Translations under genes and position numbers: made by a program | The notes under the pieces: model-generated | Database searches by the model: none | What the model was told of the DNA's origin: nothing | What the model saw: only the letters and a program-made list of their open reading frames with translations | Part shown: positions 25,778 to 35,090 of the stretch, piece after piece | How the letters are laid out: every line of letters begins with the position of its first letter | Position numbering within the stretch: position 1 is the stretch's first letter | Assembly: GCA_028724885.1 (NCBI GenBank) | Contig: JAQYTJ010000021.1 | Coordinates: forward strand, 26,008 to 90,007 | Length of the DNA stretch: 64,000 bases | Direction: 5' to 3' | Origin: Bacteroidales bacterium | Lineage (GTDB): Bacteria > Bacteroidota > Bacteroidia > Bacteroidales > UBA932

Positions 25778-26755
25778 ATGAGATATTTGATTAACAATTC
25801 CACGGATCCCTACTTCAACCTGGCATTCGACGAATACTGCCTTGAGAACATTCATAGCGAAGAACCCTATTTCTTCCTTTGGAGGAACCGTCCCGCCGTT
25901 ATAATCGGGCTAAACCAGAACGCATTTGGAGAAGTCAACCTAGAGTATCTCAACGGACATGGAATTACCCTGGCGCGCAGGGTTACTGGCGGAGGCGCTG
26001 TCTACCACGACCTCCAAAACATGAACTACACCATAATCGGCAGAAACCCATCGCCACAGCCAATGGTGGATGCCCTCAGGCAGCTTGGAGTGCCAGCAGA
26101 ACTGACTGGCAGGAACGACATATTCGTCGAAGGCAAAAAAGTCTCCGGCTATGCGCGCAGGGTAGCCGGCAATCAAGAAATCATCCACGGCACGCTGATG
26201 TACGATGTAGACATAGACACTTTGCAGCATGTACTTGACACTCCGTCTTCCAAGATGACGACCAAAGGAATATCCTCCGTACGCAGTCACGTAGCCAATC
26301 TCAAGGAGTATCTGCCCCTGTTCAAATCGCTTGACGAGCTGCAGGCGAAACTTTTCGAAATCCTCTCTGGAAGCGATGGCCCGCTGCTAGCCCAAGGTAG
26401 CGGCTACCCAAGCCAAGAAGAAATCAATGCCGAAGTCAGTAAGATTGCCGCAGAAAAGTTCGCCTCTTGGGAATTCATCTATGGCCACTCGCACGAAGCT
26501 GATTTCAATTACAAGAAAAAGCTCCATTGTGGGACAGTGGAAGCAAGCATGAGAATCGATAGGGGGATTATCACTTCCCTGACGTTCTCTGGCGATTTCC
26601 TCTTCGACGAGCCTTCCGAAGACCTCGCCAAGAAGCTGATAGGGCTACGCTACGACAAGGCTACCCTATCTGCAGCCATAGAGAAGGCCGGAGCAGGAAA
26701 ATATTTCCGCTCAGCCAACGCCTCGGAAATCTGCTCTCTCCTTCTCGGAGAATAG
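25778..26755 (+). CDS. lplA: Lipoate-protein ligase A
   Basis: 325 residues, with catalytic domain (RRVTGGGAVYHD, then GRNDIFVEGKKVSGYA with the catalytic Lys) and the small C-terminal accessory domain from about residue 240. It activates free lipoate with ATP and attaches it to lipoyl domains. A likely client is the E2 protein at 32771-34099, whose lipoyl domain has Lys43. It is the last gene of the plus-strand run. Confidence 0.95.
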   Translation: MRYLINNSTDPYFNLAFDEYCLENIHSEEPYFFLWRNRPAVIIGLNQNAFGEVNLEYLNGHGITLARRVTGGGAVYHDLQNMNYTIIGRNPSPQPMVDALRQLGVPAELTGRNDIFVEGKKVSGYARRVAGNQEIIHGTLMYDVDIDTLQHVLDTPSSKMTTKGISSVRSHVANLKEYLPLFKSLDELQAKLFEILSGSDGPLLAQGSGYPSQEEINAEVSKIAAEKFASWEFIYGHSHEADFNYKKKLHCGTVEASMRIDRGIITSLTFSGDFLFDEPSEDLAKKLIGLRYDKATLSAAIEKAGAGKYFRSANASEICSLLLGE

Positions 26756-27144
26756 CGGACCAAGTCCAAAACCCGATTCAGTTCTTGCGTATTTTGCAAT
26801 TAGCAGGCATGTTGAAGCGCTTCTAGGGAAGCTACGCCACAAATTGGCCTGCCCAACCCACTTTTAAGAAGAACGTCGGCAGGTTTAACCCCATTACGCA
26901 GCTCTGCAATGAGTATTGCCCTGCCAGCTTACTACGCGGACAAATTCTCATAGGCCATGATCGCATGTGCTGCGCAAAGTAGTGTGGCCCTGGTGTGGGC
27001 GTAAGAGTGTTCACTCCTCTCGCGTCATTCCAGGCTTGACATGCCGCTCAGAGGACCGATCACATATTTCCATCATCAATATCTCGACGGCATATTCAAG
27101 TCTTTTCTTATTGATATAACCAATCATGCTGAATTCTGGTGCGG
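26756..27144. other. Non-coding strip with repeat fragments
   Basis: About 390 bases with no supportable gene. It contains a 31-bp word at 26781-26811 shared with 48793-48820, an inverted pair ggcagg...cctgcc (26878-26929), and near 27025 cgtcattccaggcttgaca, which resembles the inverted part of the dispersed REP-like repeat. Confidence 0.5.
26781..26811. repeat. Short dispersed repeat shared with 48793-48820
   Basis: gttcttgcgt then tttgcaattagcaggca matches gttcctacg then tttgcaattggcaggca at 48793, with a few differences and a 3-4-base gap. Confidence 0.5.
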
Positions 27145-27570
27145 ACTCTGTTTTATCTCCTGGACTTGCTCTTGTCGTAGAACTCGGCCATCTCCAAGAC
27201 ATTGCTTTTACTTCCCCTCATTTTCAAGCTGCCTACGAGTACAGCTAAATGCTTGTAATATTGCGAAGCCTTTTTATAATCCCTTATGGCATCGTATTCG
27301 TCCCTGAGAATATGCTGCACCATTCACATGTGGTATGTGATTGTGTCTCTGTGCGCCTTAAAAATGGGACTCTCGCTTCTTGTAAATGGAAATGACTGTG
27401 GAATATTCATTTTCATCCATCTTCTCACTGCCTGATTTTAAGAACACAATGGCAAGCTGAGCATAATATGTATTCTTCACTTTATCAGAGAGATTTTCCA
27501 TCTTGACGACATAACCCTCGCTCCAACTGGGAAAATACACATTCCTGGCGGCTTTTAAATATTGCAAGAC
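27145..27570 (-). pseudogene. Decayed gene, TPR-like helical protein remnant
   Basis: On the minus strand, one frame gives KNTYYAQLAIVFLKSG and ends YKKRESHF-stop at 27358. One base over, the next frame continues KAHRDTITYHM, a TGA near 27326, then MVQHILRDEYDAIRDYKKAS, QYYKHLAVLVGSLKMRG and a stop near 27150. The amphipathic, Tyr/Ala-rich helices look like tetratricopeptide repeats. One frameshift and one in-frame stop make it a probable pseudogene. Its 5' part abuts or overlaps the end of the dehydrogenase gene; the rest of the protein is gone. Confidence 0.5.
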
Positions 27571-27577
27571 CAGAACC

Positions 27578-28873
27578 CTAATTTCTGAATTTGTCAGGAT
27601 TGGCAAGCAGGTAGGATTCTGCCTCCAAATTCCATAAGCCATGATGCGCCTTGCAGAGACGATCCAGCTCGGCGAAGGCAGAATTCATCCTGCCCTTCTC
27701 GGCAAAATCCGATATGGCCGTAAGAGGCATCTCGATGTGGGTGTAAATCAGTTTCTTGCCGCCCTTGATATTCGGCAGGTTCAGAGTCGTCTCCGGAACC
27801 ACGTTCAAGCCACCGATGTGCGTCACCAGACCTGCTGGATCCAGCCCGTCACTCATCAGGTTCAGAGCCTCCTTCATATCCTCGGTATTTCCCCCACTAG
27901 TGCCAACCACATGAGTGAAAGCATAGTGAACGTTGTAGAAATTGAGAAGAGCCTTGAAATCGGCCTTGCCCGGGCCAGAGAAAAAGTTCAGGCAGCCATC
28001 CTGTCCAAGGATGTCATCGCCCTGCTCGACGACAGAAGGAACTGGAGCCATGACTACGACTTCATCGTAACCTGTGTCTCCGGAGATTTTTCTGAGCTTC
28101 TCAACTGGATTTTCCAAGCTGCCAGTATTGACATAATGTAATTCAATGCCCTTGGAAGCAGCATATTCAACAGTATAGAGAGAAGCAGCCCTATCCAGCC
28201 GACTCTGGTCTATGTCTGTCACGACGAAGATCGAAGGATGGCGGTCCGGACGATGCAGCACATAGTTAATCATGGCAAGCCCCATAGGACCGACACCTGC
28301 CAGCAAAGCCATCTTGCCGTTCTCCTTAATCTCCATGACATGCTTGTAAGACCCAGGATGAGTATGATAGCAGGCATGCATTGCGCCAATCACACAGGAA
28401 AGCGGCTCACTGAGAGACGCAGGATAAAATCCAGGGCCTCTGTATGGCAGAAGGCTGCCCGTTTCCATCACTTCATTCGGAATGATGACATATGTGGCGT
28501 CGCCGCCGATATATTTATAGGAATAGCCAGGGGCGGAGAGCCGTCCTACAGGCCCACCAGCATAGTTCAAGGCTGGCTGAATGGAGAATTTGTCTCCGGA
28601 CTTGAAACCTCCCTGCCACTTTTTACCCACATCAATGATTTCCCCTGCGAACTCGTGTCCGATGATTACGGGGTGGTCGGCTACATTATCAGGCACTCTC
28701 TTATGAGCCGGTCCCTGGTGAGCGGCCTTATAGGACGACATACAGATGCTGTCGCTCACTACCTTTGCAAGAATCTCGTTATCCTTCATCTGTGGAAGGT
28801 CGAATTCTTCCAGACGTAAATCTTCAACGCCGTAAAGGCGCACAGCTCTGGTTTTCATTGTTGGCATACTCAT
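27578..28873 (-). CDS. Medium-chain Zn-type dehydrogenase, L-sorbose-1-phosphate-reductase-like
   Basis: 431 residues. GroES-like catalytic domain with CMSSYKAAHQG near 44-54 and GHEFAGEI near 72-79, then a Rossmann domain with LLAGVGPMGLAMINY. There is no four-cysteine structural zinc lobe. The length and the split catalytic domain resemble SorE-type sugar-phosphate dehydrogenases. It follows the E1 gene with a one-base stop/start overlap (TAATG), so it belongs to the dehydrogenase-complex operon, although a link between sugar-phosphate reduction and this complex is not obvious. Substrate unknown. Confidence 0.75.
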   Translation of the reverse strand: MSMPTMKTRAVRLYGVEDLRLEEFDLPQMKDNEILAKVVSDSICMSSYKAAHQGPAHKRVPDNVADHPVIIGHEFAGEIIDVGKKWQGGFKSGDKFSIQPALNYAGGPVGRLSAPGYSYKYIGGDATYVIIPNEVMETGSLLPYRGPGFYPASLSEPLSCVIGAMHACYHTHPGSYKHVMEIKENGKMALLAGVGPMGLAMINYVLHRPDRHPSIFVVTDIDQSRLDRAASLYTVEYAASKGIELHYVNTGSLENPVEKLRKISGDTGYDEVVVMAPVPSVVEQGDDILGQDGCLNFFSGPGKADFKALLNFYNVHYAFTHVVGTSGGNTEDMKEALNLMSDGLDPAGLVTHIGGLNVVPETTLNLPNIKGGKKLIYTHIEMPLTAISDFAEKGRMNSAFAELDRLCKAHHGLWNLEAESYLLANPDKFRN

Positions 28874-31359
28874 TAAACACCTCTTTTTGCCCTGATAATT
28901 GCCTGCGCCTCGGTCTGATTCGTCGTTGGCACATAGTCCTTCAGAGGCACGATTTTCTCGTTAATTGCATCTAGGAACCATGATGGCTGAGGGAAGAATG
29001 ACTCCTCAAGCTCATGGCAAGGAGTGATCCAGTTACGAGAGCCGAGTACGACAGGGGCTGCGTCAAGGTAATCGAAGGCCATTTCAGAGATGTTGGATGC
29101 TAAGTCGTTGAGGAACGAGCCTCTGGCGCAGGCATCTCCCGCTATTATGATCCTTCCGGTCTTTCTAACGCTCTGTAGTACCTTATTGTAGTTGAAAGGC
29201 ACGAGGGAACGAGCATCTATCACCTCTGCCTCCATTCCAAATCTCTCTTTCAGCATGTCAGCAGCCTCCAGAGCGCGGTACAAGGTGGCGCCAATGGTCA
29301 GGAATGTAACATCGTTACCAGTCCTCTTGATGTCAGGCTCTCCGAGAGAAATCTCGTAATAGCCTTCTGGAACGCCGCCTTCATGGAACATCTCGCCCTT
29401 GTCATATATTCTCTGGCTTTCAAAGAATATGACAGGGTCAGTTCCCTGCAAGGCAGCATTCATGAGACCCTTAGCATCGTAAGGCGTAACTGGGAAGCAG
29501 ACTTTGAGACCAGGGATATGGGCGCAAAGCGACGTGAAGTCTTGAGAGTGTTGGGCGCCATACTTGGACCCAACTGACACCCTGACGACTACAGGCATCT
29601 TTAATATATTTCCAGACATTGCCTGCCACTTCGGCAGCTGATTGAATATTTCGTCCCCCGCGCAGGTAATGAAGTCGCAATACATGATTTCAGGAATCAC
29701 CCTGCCACCACACATCGCATAACCGATTGATGTTCCAATGATTGCGGCCTCTGATATTGGAGAGTTGAACAGACGGTGGAGAGGCAGAGCCTCTGTCAGG
29801 CCTCTGTACACGGCGAATGCGCCACCCCACTCACGGTTCTCCTCGCCGTAAGCAATCAAGGACGCGTCTTTGTAGAAGCGATCGATGATGGCTTCGAATA
29901 TTCCATCCCTGATGTTGTATGCCTTCATCTTGCTTACTTCCTTGCCGTCTTTGTCTTTGTAGAATCTCACCTTGCCAGCAATCTGCTTCACGCGAGGATT
30001 TTCTTCCATAGGCATCAGCACATCAGGCTTCACGCCAGGAGCCATGGTATCGACGCTGCAATTCGAGAACATCATGTCCCCGAGGGACTCGTCATTCTTA
30101 CCCAAGTCCATGCGAGGAGACTCATAGAAGTCAATGGCCAGCTTGTAGCAGGTGAAGATATTGTCATTGACATCCTTGCGGATTTCGTCAAGCTTCTCCT
30201 GAGTGACAACGCCAGCCTCAATAAGCTTCTTGCCAAATGCTACGATACTGTCCTCTGACTCCCAAGCCGCAATTTCTTCCTTTGTCCTATAAGAAGACTG
30301 ATCGCTTGGAGAATGCCCACCGTAACGATACGTTACCACATCCAGAAGGGCAGGACCTTTCTTATCCAGGAGGTATTGTTTCTTGCGGCGAAAAGCATCT
30401 ATTACAGCCAGAGGATCGTAACCGTTAACTCTTTCAGCAGCCATCGCATCATCTTTGAATCCAGCGCCCAAGCGGGCGGGAGAATGCCAGCCCCCGGTTT
30501 CGCCGTTAGTCTGACCGCCCATTGCGTACTGATTGTCCATCACGCTGAACAGAACCGGCAGACCGCCCCTCATGTCACCTTCCCAGAGAGTGTTGAACTG
30601 ATCCATAGAAGCGAATGTCATGGCTTCAAGCACAGGGCCGCGACCCATTGCGCCATCGCCCAAGTTAGCGACTACGATGCCTTTCTTGCGGTTTACTTTC
30701 TTATAAAGAGCAGCACCGACCGCAATGGCTCCAGAACCACCCACGATGGCGTTGTTTGGATATATTCCGAAAGGTGTGAAGAATGTGTGCATGGAACCAC
30801 CCAGACCCTTGTTGAAGCCAGTGATGCGAGCGAAAATCTCTGCCATCGCACCATAGAGCAAGAAGCAGATTCCCAGCTCCTTGACATCATTCCCTGAATA
30901 TGCTTTCTTGGCGGCTTTAAGGGTTGCTCCGTCCCAGAACTCCTCCATGATTTTTTTCAATTCAGCATCTGAGAGAATCTGTATCGAGCGGAGACCTTTC
31001 GCTAGAATTTCACCATGAGAGCGATGGCTTCCGAATATGAAGTCGTCCGTGTCCAGGTTGTAAGCCACTCCGACAGCGGCAGCCTCCTGGCCTGCGGAAA
31101 GATGAGCCGGACCCGGATTGCTATAAGCCACGCCATTGTAGCCACCAGTAGTCTTCACCAGGTTGAGCATGGTCTCGAACTCACGGATGTAGCTCATGTC
31201 ACGATATATTCGCAGAAGATCATCCTCTGTGAAATTACCTTCTTTGAGCTCCTGCTTGACCGTCTTGTCATAAGTCATAACAGGGATGTCTGGAATCTTG
31301 ATTACGTGTTCCTTCGGGTGGAGGGTTTTCTTAGGATCAATGTAAAGTGATTTCGGCAT
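28873..31359 (-). CDS. 2-oxo-acid dehydrogenase E1, fused alpha and beta subunits
   Basis: 828 residues, somewhat longer than usual fused E1 proteins of Bacteroidota. The alpha part (about 45-410) has the thiamine-diphosphate motif starting GDGAMGRGPV and ending with DNQYAM; the beta part (about 485-805) has GEENREWGGAF, EIMYCDFITCAGDEI and VVRVSVGSKYGAQHSQD. A 60-80-residue linker joins them. It decarboxylates pyruvate or branched-chain 2-oxo acids and passes the acyl group to the E2 lipoyl arm. Order in the operon: E2, E3, E1, then a dehydrogenase. Which oxo acid is used cannot be settled by eye. Confidence 0.9.
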   Translation of the reverse strand: MPKSLYIDPKKTLHPKEHVIKIPDIPVMTYDKTVKQELKEGNFTEDDLLRIYRDMSYIREFETMLNLVKTTGGYNGVAYSNPGPAHLSAGQEAAAVGVAYNLDTDDFIFGSHRSHGEILAKGLRSIQILSDAELKKIMEEFWDGATLKAAKKAYSGNDVKELGICFLLYGAMAEIFARITGFNKGLGGSMHTFFTPFGIYPNNAIVGGSGAIAVGAALYKKVNRKKGIVVANLGDGAMGRGPVLEAMTFASMDQFNTLWEGDMRGGLPVLFSVMDNQYAMGGQTNGETGGWHSPARLGAGFKDDAMAAERVNGYDPLAVIDAFRRKKQYLLDKKGPALLDVVTYRYGGHSPSDQSSYRTKEEIAAWESEDSIVAFGKKLIEAGVVTQEKLDEIRKDVNDNIFTCYKLAIDFYESPRMDLGKNDESLGDMMFSNCSVDTMAPGVKPDVLMPMEENPRVKQIAGKVRFYKDKDGKEVSKMKAYNIRDGIFEAIIDRFYKDASLIAYGEENREWGGAFAVYRGLTEALPLHRLFNSPISEAAIIGTSIGYAMCGGRVIPEIMYCDFITCAGDEIFNQLPKWQAMSGNILKMPVVVRVSVGSKYGAQHSQDFTSLCAHIPGLKVCFPVTPYDAKGLMNAALQGTDPVIFFESQRIYDKGEMFHEGGVPEGYYEISLGEPDIKRTGNDVTFLTIGATLYRALEAADMLKERFGMEAEVIDARSLVPFNYNKVLQSVRKTGRIIIAGDACARGSFLNDLASNISEMAFDYLDAAPVVLGSRNWITPCHELEESFFPQPSWFLDAINEKIVPLKDYVPTTNQTEAQAIIRAKRGV

Positions 31360-31378
31360 GATATTGAATTTATATTGA

Positions 31379-32758
31379 TTACTTGAATGAGAATGCTGCT
31401 TCTTTGAGGATTTCCGAAACGGTCGGATGTGGGAATACGACTTCCCTCATTTGCTCGAGCGTCATTTCAGTCTCAATTGCCATGCAGCAGCCGTACAGGA
31501 TTTCAGAACTAGGGTTTCCAAGCATGTGTACACCCAGCACTTCATGATATTTCTTGCCAGCTATGATCTTGCAGATTCCCTCACCTCCCTCATTCTCTGC
31601 TACGAATCTTCCTGAATATGCCATAGGCAGCTTCACTATGACATATTCCTTGCCAGAGGCCTCCGCCTGCTCTTCGGTGAGACCGACTCCTGCAACCTCA
31701 GGGTTGGTGTAGACAACGCCTGGAATCGCATCGTAACGCATACGGTCTTTCTTTCCAAGAATATTATTTACCGCAACTTCACCCTCGCGGCTGGCAGTAT
31801 GAGCCAGCATGGAGAATCCAGTCACGTCACCTGCCGCGTAAACGCCAGGAATGTTCGTGCGCATGTGTTCGTCAACCTTGATGCCCACTGGACGCCCATT
31901 TTTGTTCAGAAGGTACTCCATGCCGAGATTTTCGGCTCCAAATCCGTTCAGATTGGCCCTGCGGCCTACAGAAACGAGAATCTTGTCTCCACAAACCTTC
32001 TGGGTCTTGCCTTCAGGGTCTTCATAGACTACAGTGTTTCCTTCTATTCCGGTGACCTTGCAGCTGAGACAGAAGTTAACCCCTCGCTTCGCATATATTT
32101 TCTGAAGCATCGAGCTTATCTCATCGTCCAGAGGCCCTAAGATTTTCGGAAGCATCTCAACCACAGTTACTTTCGTTCCTATCGTATTATAGAATGCGGC
32201 GAACTCCATCCCGATGACCCCTCCGCCAATCACCACAAGCTCTTTTGGCTGCTCTTTAAGAGCCAAGATCTCACGATTGGTGCAGATCACATCGCCTGCC
32301 TCTTTCAGGCCTGGGAACAGCGGCAAGGCAGCCTCAGAACCAGTGCAAATGAGAAGGTTTCTGGCAACATATTCATTTTCCCCTGCCTTTATCTTTATTC
32401 CTTCTGCGTCTCGGCCTTCAATCATCGCCTCAGCAGCTACGACCTCGACCTTATTAGCCTTCATCGCAGCTTTTACGCCGCCTACCAGTTTCCTTACCAC
32501 CTTTTCCTTGCGCTTCATGACCTCGCCGTAATCTATCGTAGGATTACTGACATGGACACCGTAATGCTCGCCAGTGAGAGCATAATTGTACACCTTGGCG
32601 CTGTACAGAAGCGTTTTGGTAGGTATGCAGCCTTCATTCAGGCAAACGCCGCCCAACGACTTCTTCTCGAAGATTATTGTAGAAAGACCAGCAGCGCCTG
32701 CTCTTTCTGCAGCGACATACCCACCTGGGCCGCCGCCAATTATCGCTAAATCATACAT
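31379..32758 (-). CDS. lpdA: Dihydrolipoamide dehydrogenase (E3)
   Basis: 459 residues. FAD motif GGGPGGYVAAERAG at 8-21, redox disulfide CLNEGC with Cys39 and Cys44, NAD domain GGGVIGMEFAAFY, and dimer-interface His444 and Glu449 (HPTVSE). It reoxidises the E2 lipoyl group with NAD. It lies 12 bases after E2 and 19 before E1. Confidence 0.96.
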   Translation of the reverse strand: MYDLAIIGGGPGGYVAAERAGAAGLSTIIFEKKSLGGVCLNEGCIPTKTLLYSAKVYNYALTGEHYGVHVSNPTIDYGEVMKRKEKVVRKLVGGVKAAMKANKVEVVAAEAMIEGRDAEGIKIKAGENEYVARNLLICTGSEAALPLFPGLKEAGDVICTNREILALKEQPKELVVIGGGVIGMEFAAFYNTIGTKVTVVEMLPKILGPLDDEISSMLQKIYAKRGVNFCLSCKVTGIEGNTVVYEDPEGKTQKVCGDKILVSVGRRANLNGFGAENLGMEYLLNKNGRPVGIKVDEHMRTNIPGVYAAGDVTGFSMLAHTASREGEVAVNNILGKKDRMRYDAIPGVVYTNPEVAGVGLTEEQAEASGKEYVIVKLPMAYSGRFVAENEGGEGICKIIAGKKYHEVLGVHMLGNPSSEILYGCCMAIETEMTLEQMREVVFPHPTVSEILKEAAFSFK

Positions 32759-32770
32759 ATTAATTAATAT

Positions 32771-34099
32771 TTAGAATTCGACTTCAAGATTTTCTATTTC
32801 GATTGCCACCTGTTTGAGGAATCTGGTTGCTTCACCACCATCGATCGCTCTGTGGTCGTAGGTGAGGGAAAGGCCGAGGTACGGCACGAATGCGACTACT
32901 CCGCCACCAATGTCTTTCGGCCTTAGCACCATCGTACCGATGCCTAGGATGCAGCTCTGAGGCACATTGAGGACTGGGGTGAACCACTCCACTCCGAAGC
33001 CTCCCAGATTTGAAACAGTGAATGACGCAGACTCAGGGTTTATCAGGTCTGGATTTATAGAACCTATCCTGCAATCGTCAGCGACTTTCTTCAGCTGTTT
33101 GCTCAGGCCGATTATGTTCAAATCTTCAGCACGCTTTATCGCAGGAACCATGAGCCCCCGCTCAGTATCAACCGCACAACCGAGATTAACCACGTTGAAT
33201 ATTCTTAATGCATCACCTAGGCAATGAGAGTTCACTCTCGGGAACTTCTTCAAAGCATTGATGACCGCAAAGCATACGAAATCGTTGATGGTGACGTTCG
33301 CATCTATCTTGCCATCCTCATAGAGTTTCTTGGCCTGCTTACGGAGTTCCTGAACCTTTCGTGCGTCAGCCCCCATCATATGCGTGAGCTGAGCGGTATT
33401 CTGCAGGGAATTGTACATAGACTTGGCGATGAGCTTGCGCACGTTGGACATTTTCTCGACCGTGAACTCTTCTCCTTCGCCAGGAATATTGGTGTGTTCC
33501 GTCTGCCAAATTTTTAAGTCCGCACCCTTCACCATGCCACCAATGCCAGAGCCGCTTGCAGGAGCCTGATAAATACCATCCGCAGCCATTGCCTTGGCCA
33601 AGCCGGACCTTGGAGCGGCTGATGCCGCTTCTACGTCACGAGCGATTATGCGTCCATGAGGGCCGCTGCCCGCCAAGACAGTGGCATCTATCCCTTTCTC
33701 GGCTGCAAGATTACTAGCCCTTGGAGAGACAGGGGCACCAGGCACCGCCGGCTGAGGAGCCTGCTGAGGTGCTGCCGCTTCGGCAAGCTTTGCCTCGGAT
33801 GCCTGGGATGACTGAGTCACAGGAGCCATGCCTGATGGAGCGAACTCTGAAAAAGACTCACCCGGCTCGCCAATCACCATTACATTCGTCAGGCAAGGGA
33901 TCTCATCGTTTTCCTTAAAGAAAATCATCAGCACCGTGCCGGCAACTTTAGCCTCTTCATCGAAAGAAGCCTTGTCTGTCTCGTAGCTGAACAGCACGTC
34001 TCCTACCTCAACCTTATCTCCGACCTTCTTCTTGAATTCTGTAACAATACAGCTTTCTACTGACTGCCCTTGCTTGGGCATGATAACAACATGTGCCAT
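32771..34099 (-). CDS. 2-oxo-acid dehydrogenase E2 (dihydrolipoamide acyltransferase)
   Basis: 442 residues. One lipoyl domain (1-80) with lipoyl Lys43 in ETDKASF; an Ala/Pro-rich linker; a peripheral-subunit-binding domain at about 127-163 (GIDATVLAGSGPHGRI); a second flexible linker; and the catalytic domain ending in HRAIDGG, with His416 and Asp420. It is the core of the complex and the first gene of the operon, with a -7 box at 34143-34136. Confidence 0.94.
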   Translation of the reverse strand: MAHVVIMPKQGQSVESCIVTEFKKKVGDKVEVGDVLFSYETDKASFDEEAKVAGTVLMIFFKENDEIPCLTNVMVIGEPGESFSEFAPSGMAPVTQSSQASEAKLAEAAAPQQAPQPAVPGAPVSPRASNLAAEKGIDATVLAGSGPHGRIIARDVEAASAAPRSGLAKAMAADGIYQAPASGSGIGGMVKGADLKIWQTEHTNIPGEGEEFTVEKMSNVRKLIAKSMYNSLQNTAQLTHMMGADARKVQELRKQAKKLYEDGKIDANVTINDFVCFAVINALKKFPRVNSHCLGDALRIFNVVNLGCAVDTERGLMVPAIKRAEDLNIIGLSKQLKKVADDCRIGSINPDLINPESASFTVSNLGGFGVEWFTPVLNVPQSCILGIGTMVLRPKDIGGGVVAFVPYLGLSLTYDHRAIDGGEATRFLKQVAIEIENLEVEF

Positions 34100-34135
34100 T
34101 AATATTTTGGTTAAAAACTATCAATCCTGATGTTT

Positions 34136-34143
34136 CAAAGTTA
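34136..34143 (-). promoter_or_regulatory. -7 box TAnnTTTG for the E2-E3-E1 operon
   Basis: Minus-strand TAACTTTG, exact match, 36 bases before the E2 ATG. Confidence 0.55.
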
Positions 34144-34170
34144 AAGTTTCTGTGTCAAATAAAAAAGTCT

Positions 34171-34178
34171 TATATTTG
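34171..34178 (+). promoter_or_regulatory. -7 box TAnnTTTG for the transketolase genes
   Basis: TATATTTG, exact match, 50 bases before the ATG at 34229. It is divergent from the E2 promoter, the two boxes 27 bases apart. Confidence 0.6.
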
Positions 34179-34228
34179 TTAGCCATACCAGAAATAGCAT
34201 ATTTTAAATTCAAATAATCAAATAAGAA

Positions 34229-35074
34229 ATGCAATCATCAGAAGAATTGAAGAACCTCGCCTCCCAAGTCAGGAGGGATATCATCAGGATGGTCACGCAG
34301 GCAAAATCAGGACATCCTGGCGGATCGATGAGCAGCACTGATTTCCTGACTGCGCTATATTTCAACGTCATGAACCAAGATCCATCGAGGTGGACAAGGG
34401 ATGGTAAAGATCAAGACATGTTTTTCTTGTCCGCAGGTCACATTACGCCAGTCTATTATTCAATTCTTGCCAGGGCAGGCTATTTCCCGGTTTCCGAACT
34501 TGCGACTTTCCGTAAATTCGGCACCAGGCTGCAAGGGCATCCTTCAATTCAGAAGGGGCTTCACGGTGTCGTTCAGGCTTCCGGCTCACTTGGTCAAGGG
34601 CTATCGGCCGCTATTGGAGCTGCCCTGTCTAAGAAGCTCGATAAAGACCCACACACTGTATTCGTAATGTGCGGAGATGGAGAAAGCGAGGAAGGACAAA
34701 TCTGGGAGGCAGCTATGTTTGCTCCGCATCATAAAGCGGATAACCTTATCGCCATGACCGACTGGAACCACAAGCAGATAGATGGCGACACTGAAGATGT
34801 CGCAGGATTAGGCGACCTCGAGACCAAGTGGAAAGCCTTCGGCTGGGATGTCATAGTCGCCGAGGGAAATGACATGGACAAAGTTTTAGCCGCATTCGCC
34901 GATGCTAAATCAAGGCTAGGCAAAGGCAAGCCAGTGATGATGCTCTTCAAGACTGAAATGGGACACGGAGTGGATTTTATGGCCGGGACTCACAAATGGC
35001 ATGGCACGGCTCCTTCCGAGGAACAATGTGCTGAGGCCATGAAACAACTTAAAGAAACATTGGGAGACTTTTAA
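34229..35074 (+). CDS. Transketolase, N-terminal subunit
   Basis: 281 residues, equal to the thiamine-binding half of a full transketolase. It shows KSGHPGGSMS, a GHPS substrate loop, ASGSLGQGLS, and the thiamine motif GDGESEEGQIWEAAMFA ending in DWN. Split transketolases are frequent in anaerobes; the C-terminal half follows after 16 bases. They interconvert pentose and triose/hexose phosphates. Confidence 0.94.
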   Translation: MQSSEELKNLASQVRRDIIRMVTQAKSGHPGGSMSSTDFLTALYFNVMNQDPSRWTRDGKDQDMFFLSAGHITPVYYSILARAGYFPVSELATFRKFGTRLQGHPSIQKGLHGVVQASGSLGQGLSAAIGAALSKKLDKDPHTVFVMCGDGESEEGQIWEAAMFAPHHKADNLIAMTDWNHKQIDGDTEDVAGLGDLETKWKAFGWDVIVAEGNDMDKVLAAFADAKSRLGKGKPVMMLFKTEMGHGVDFMAGTHKWHGTAPSEEQCAEAMKQLKETLGDF

Positions 35075-35090
35075 ATATTATAGGGGTATT

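Noticed and set aside
26756..27144. Structured ncRNA (tmRNA, SRP, 6S or riboswitch)
   Set aside because: One long-range inverted pair is present, but no conserved core of a known RNA is recognisable.
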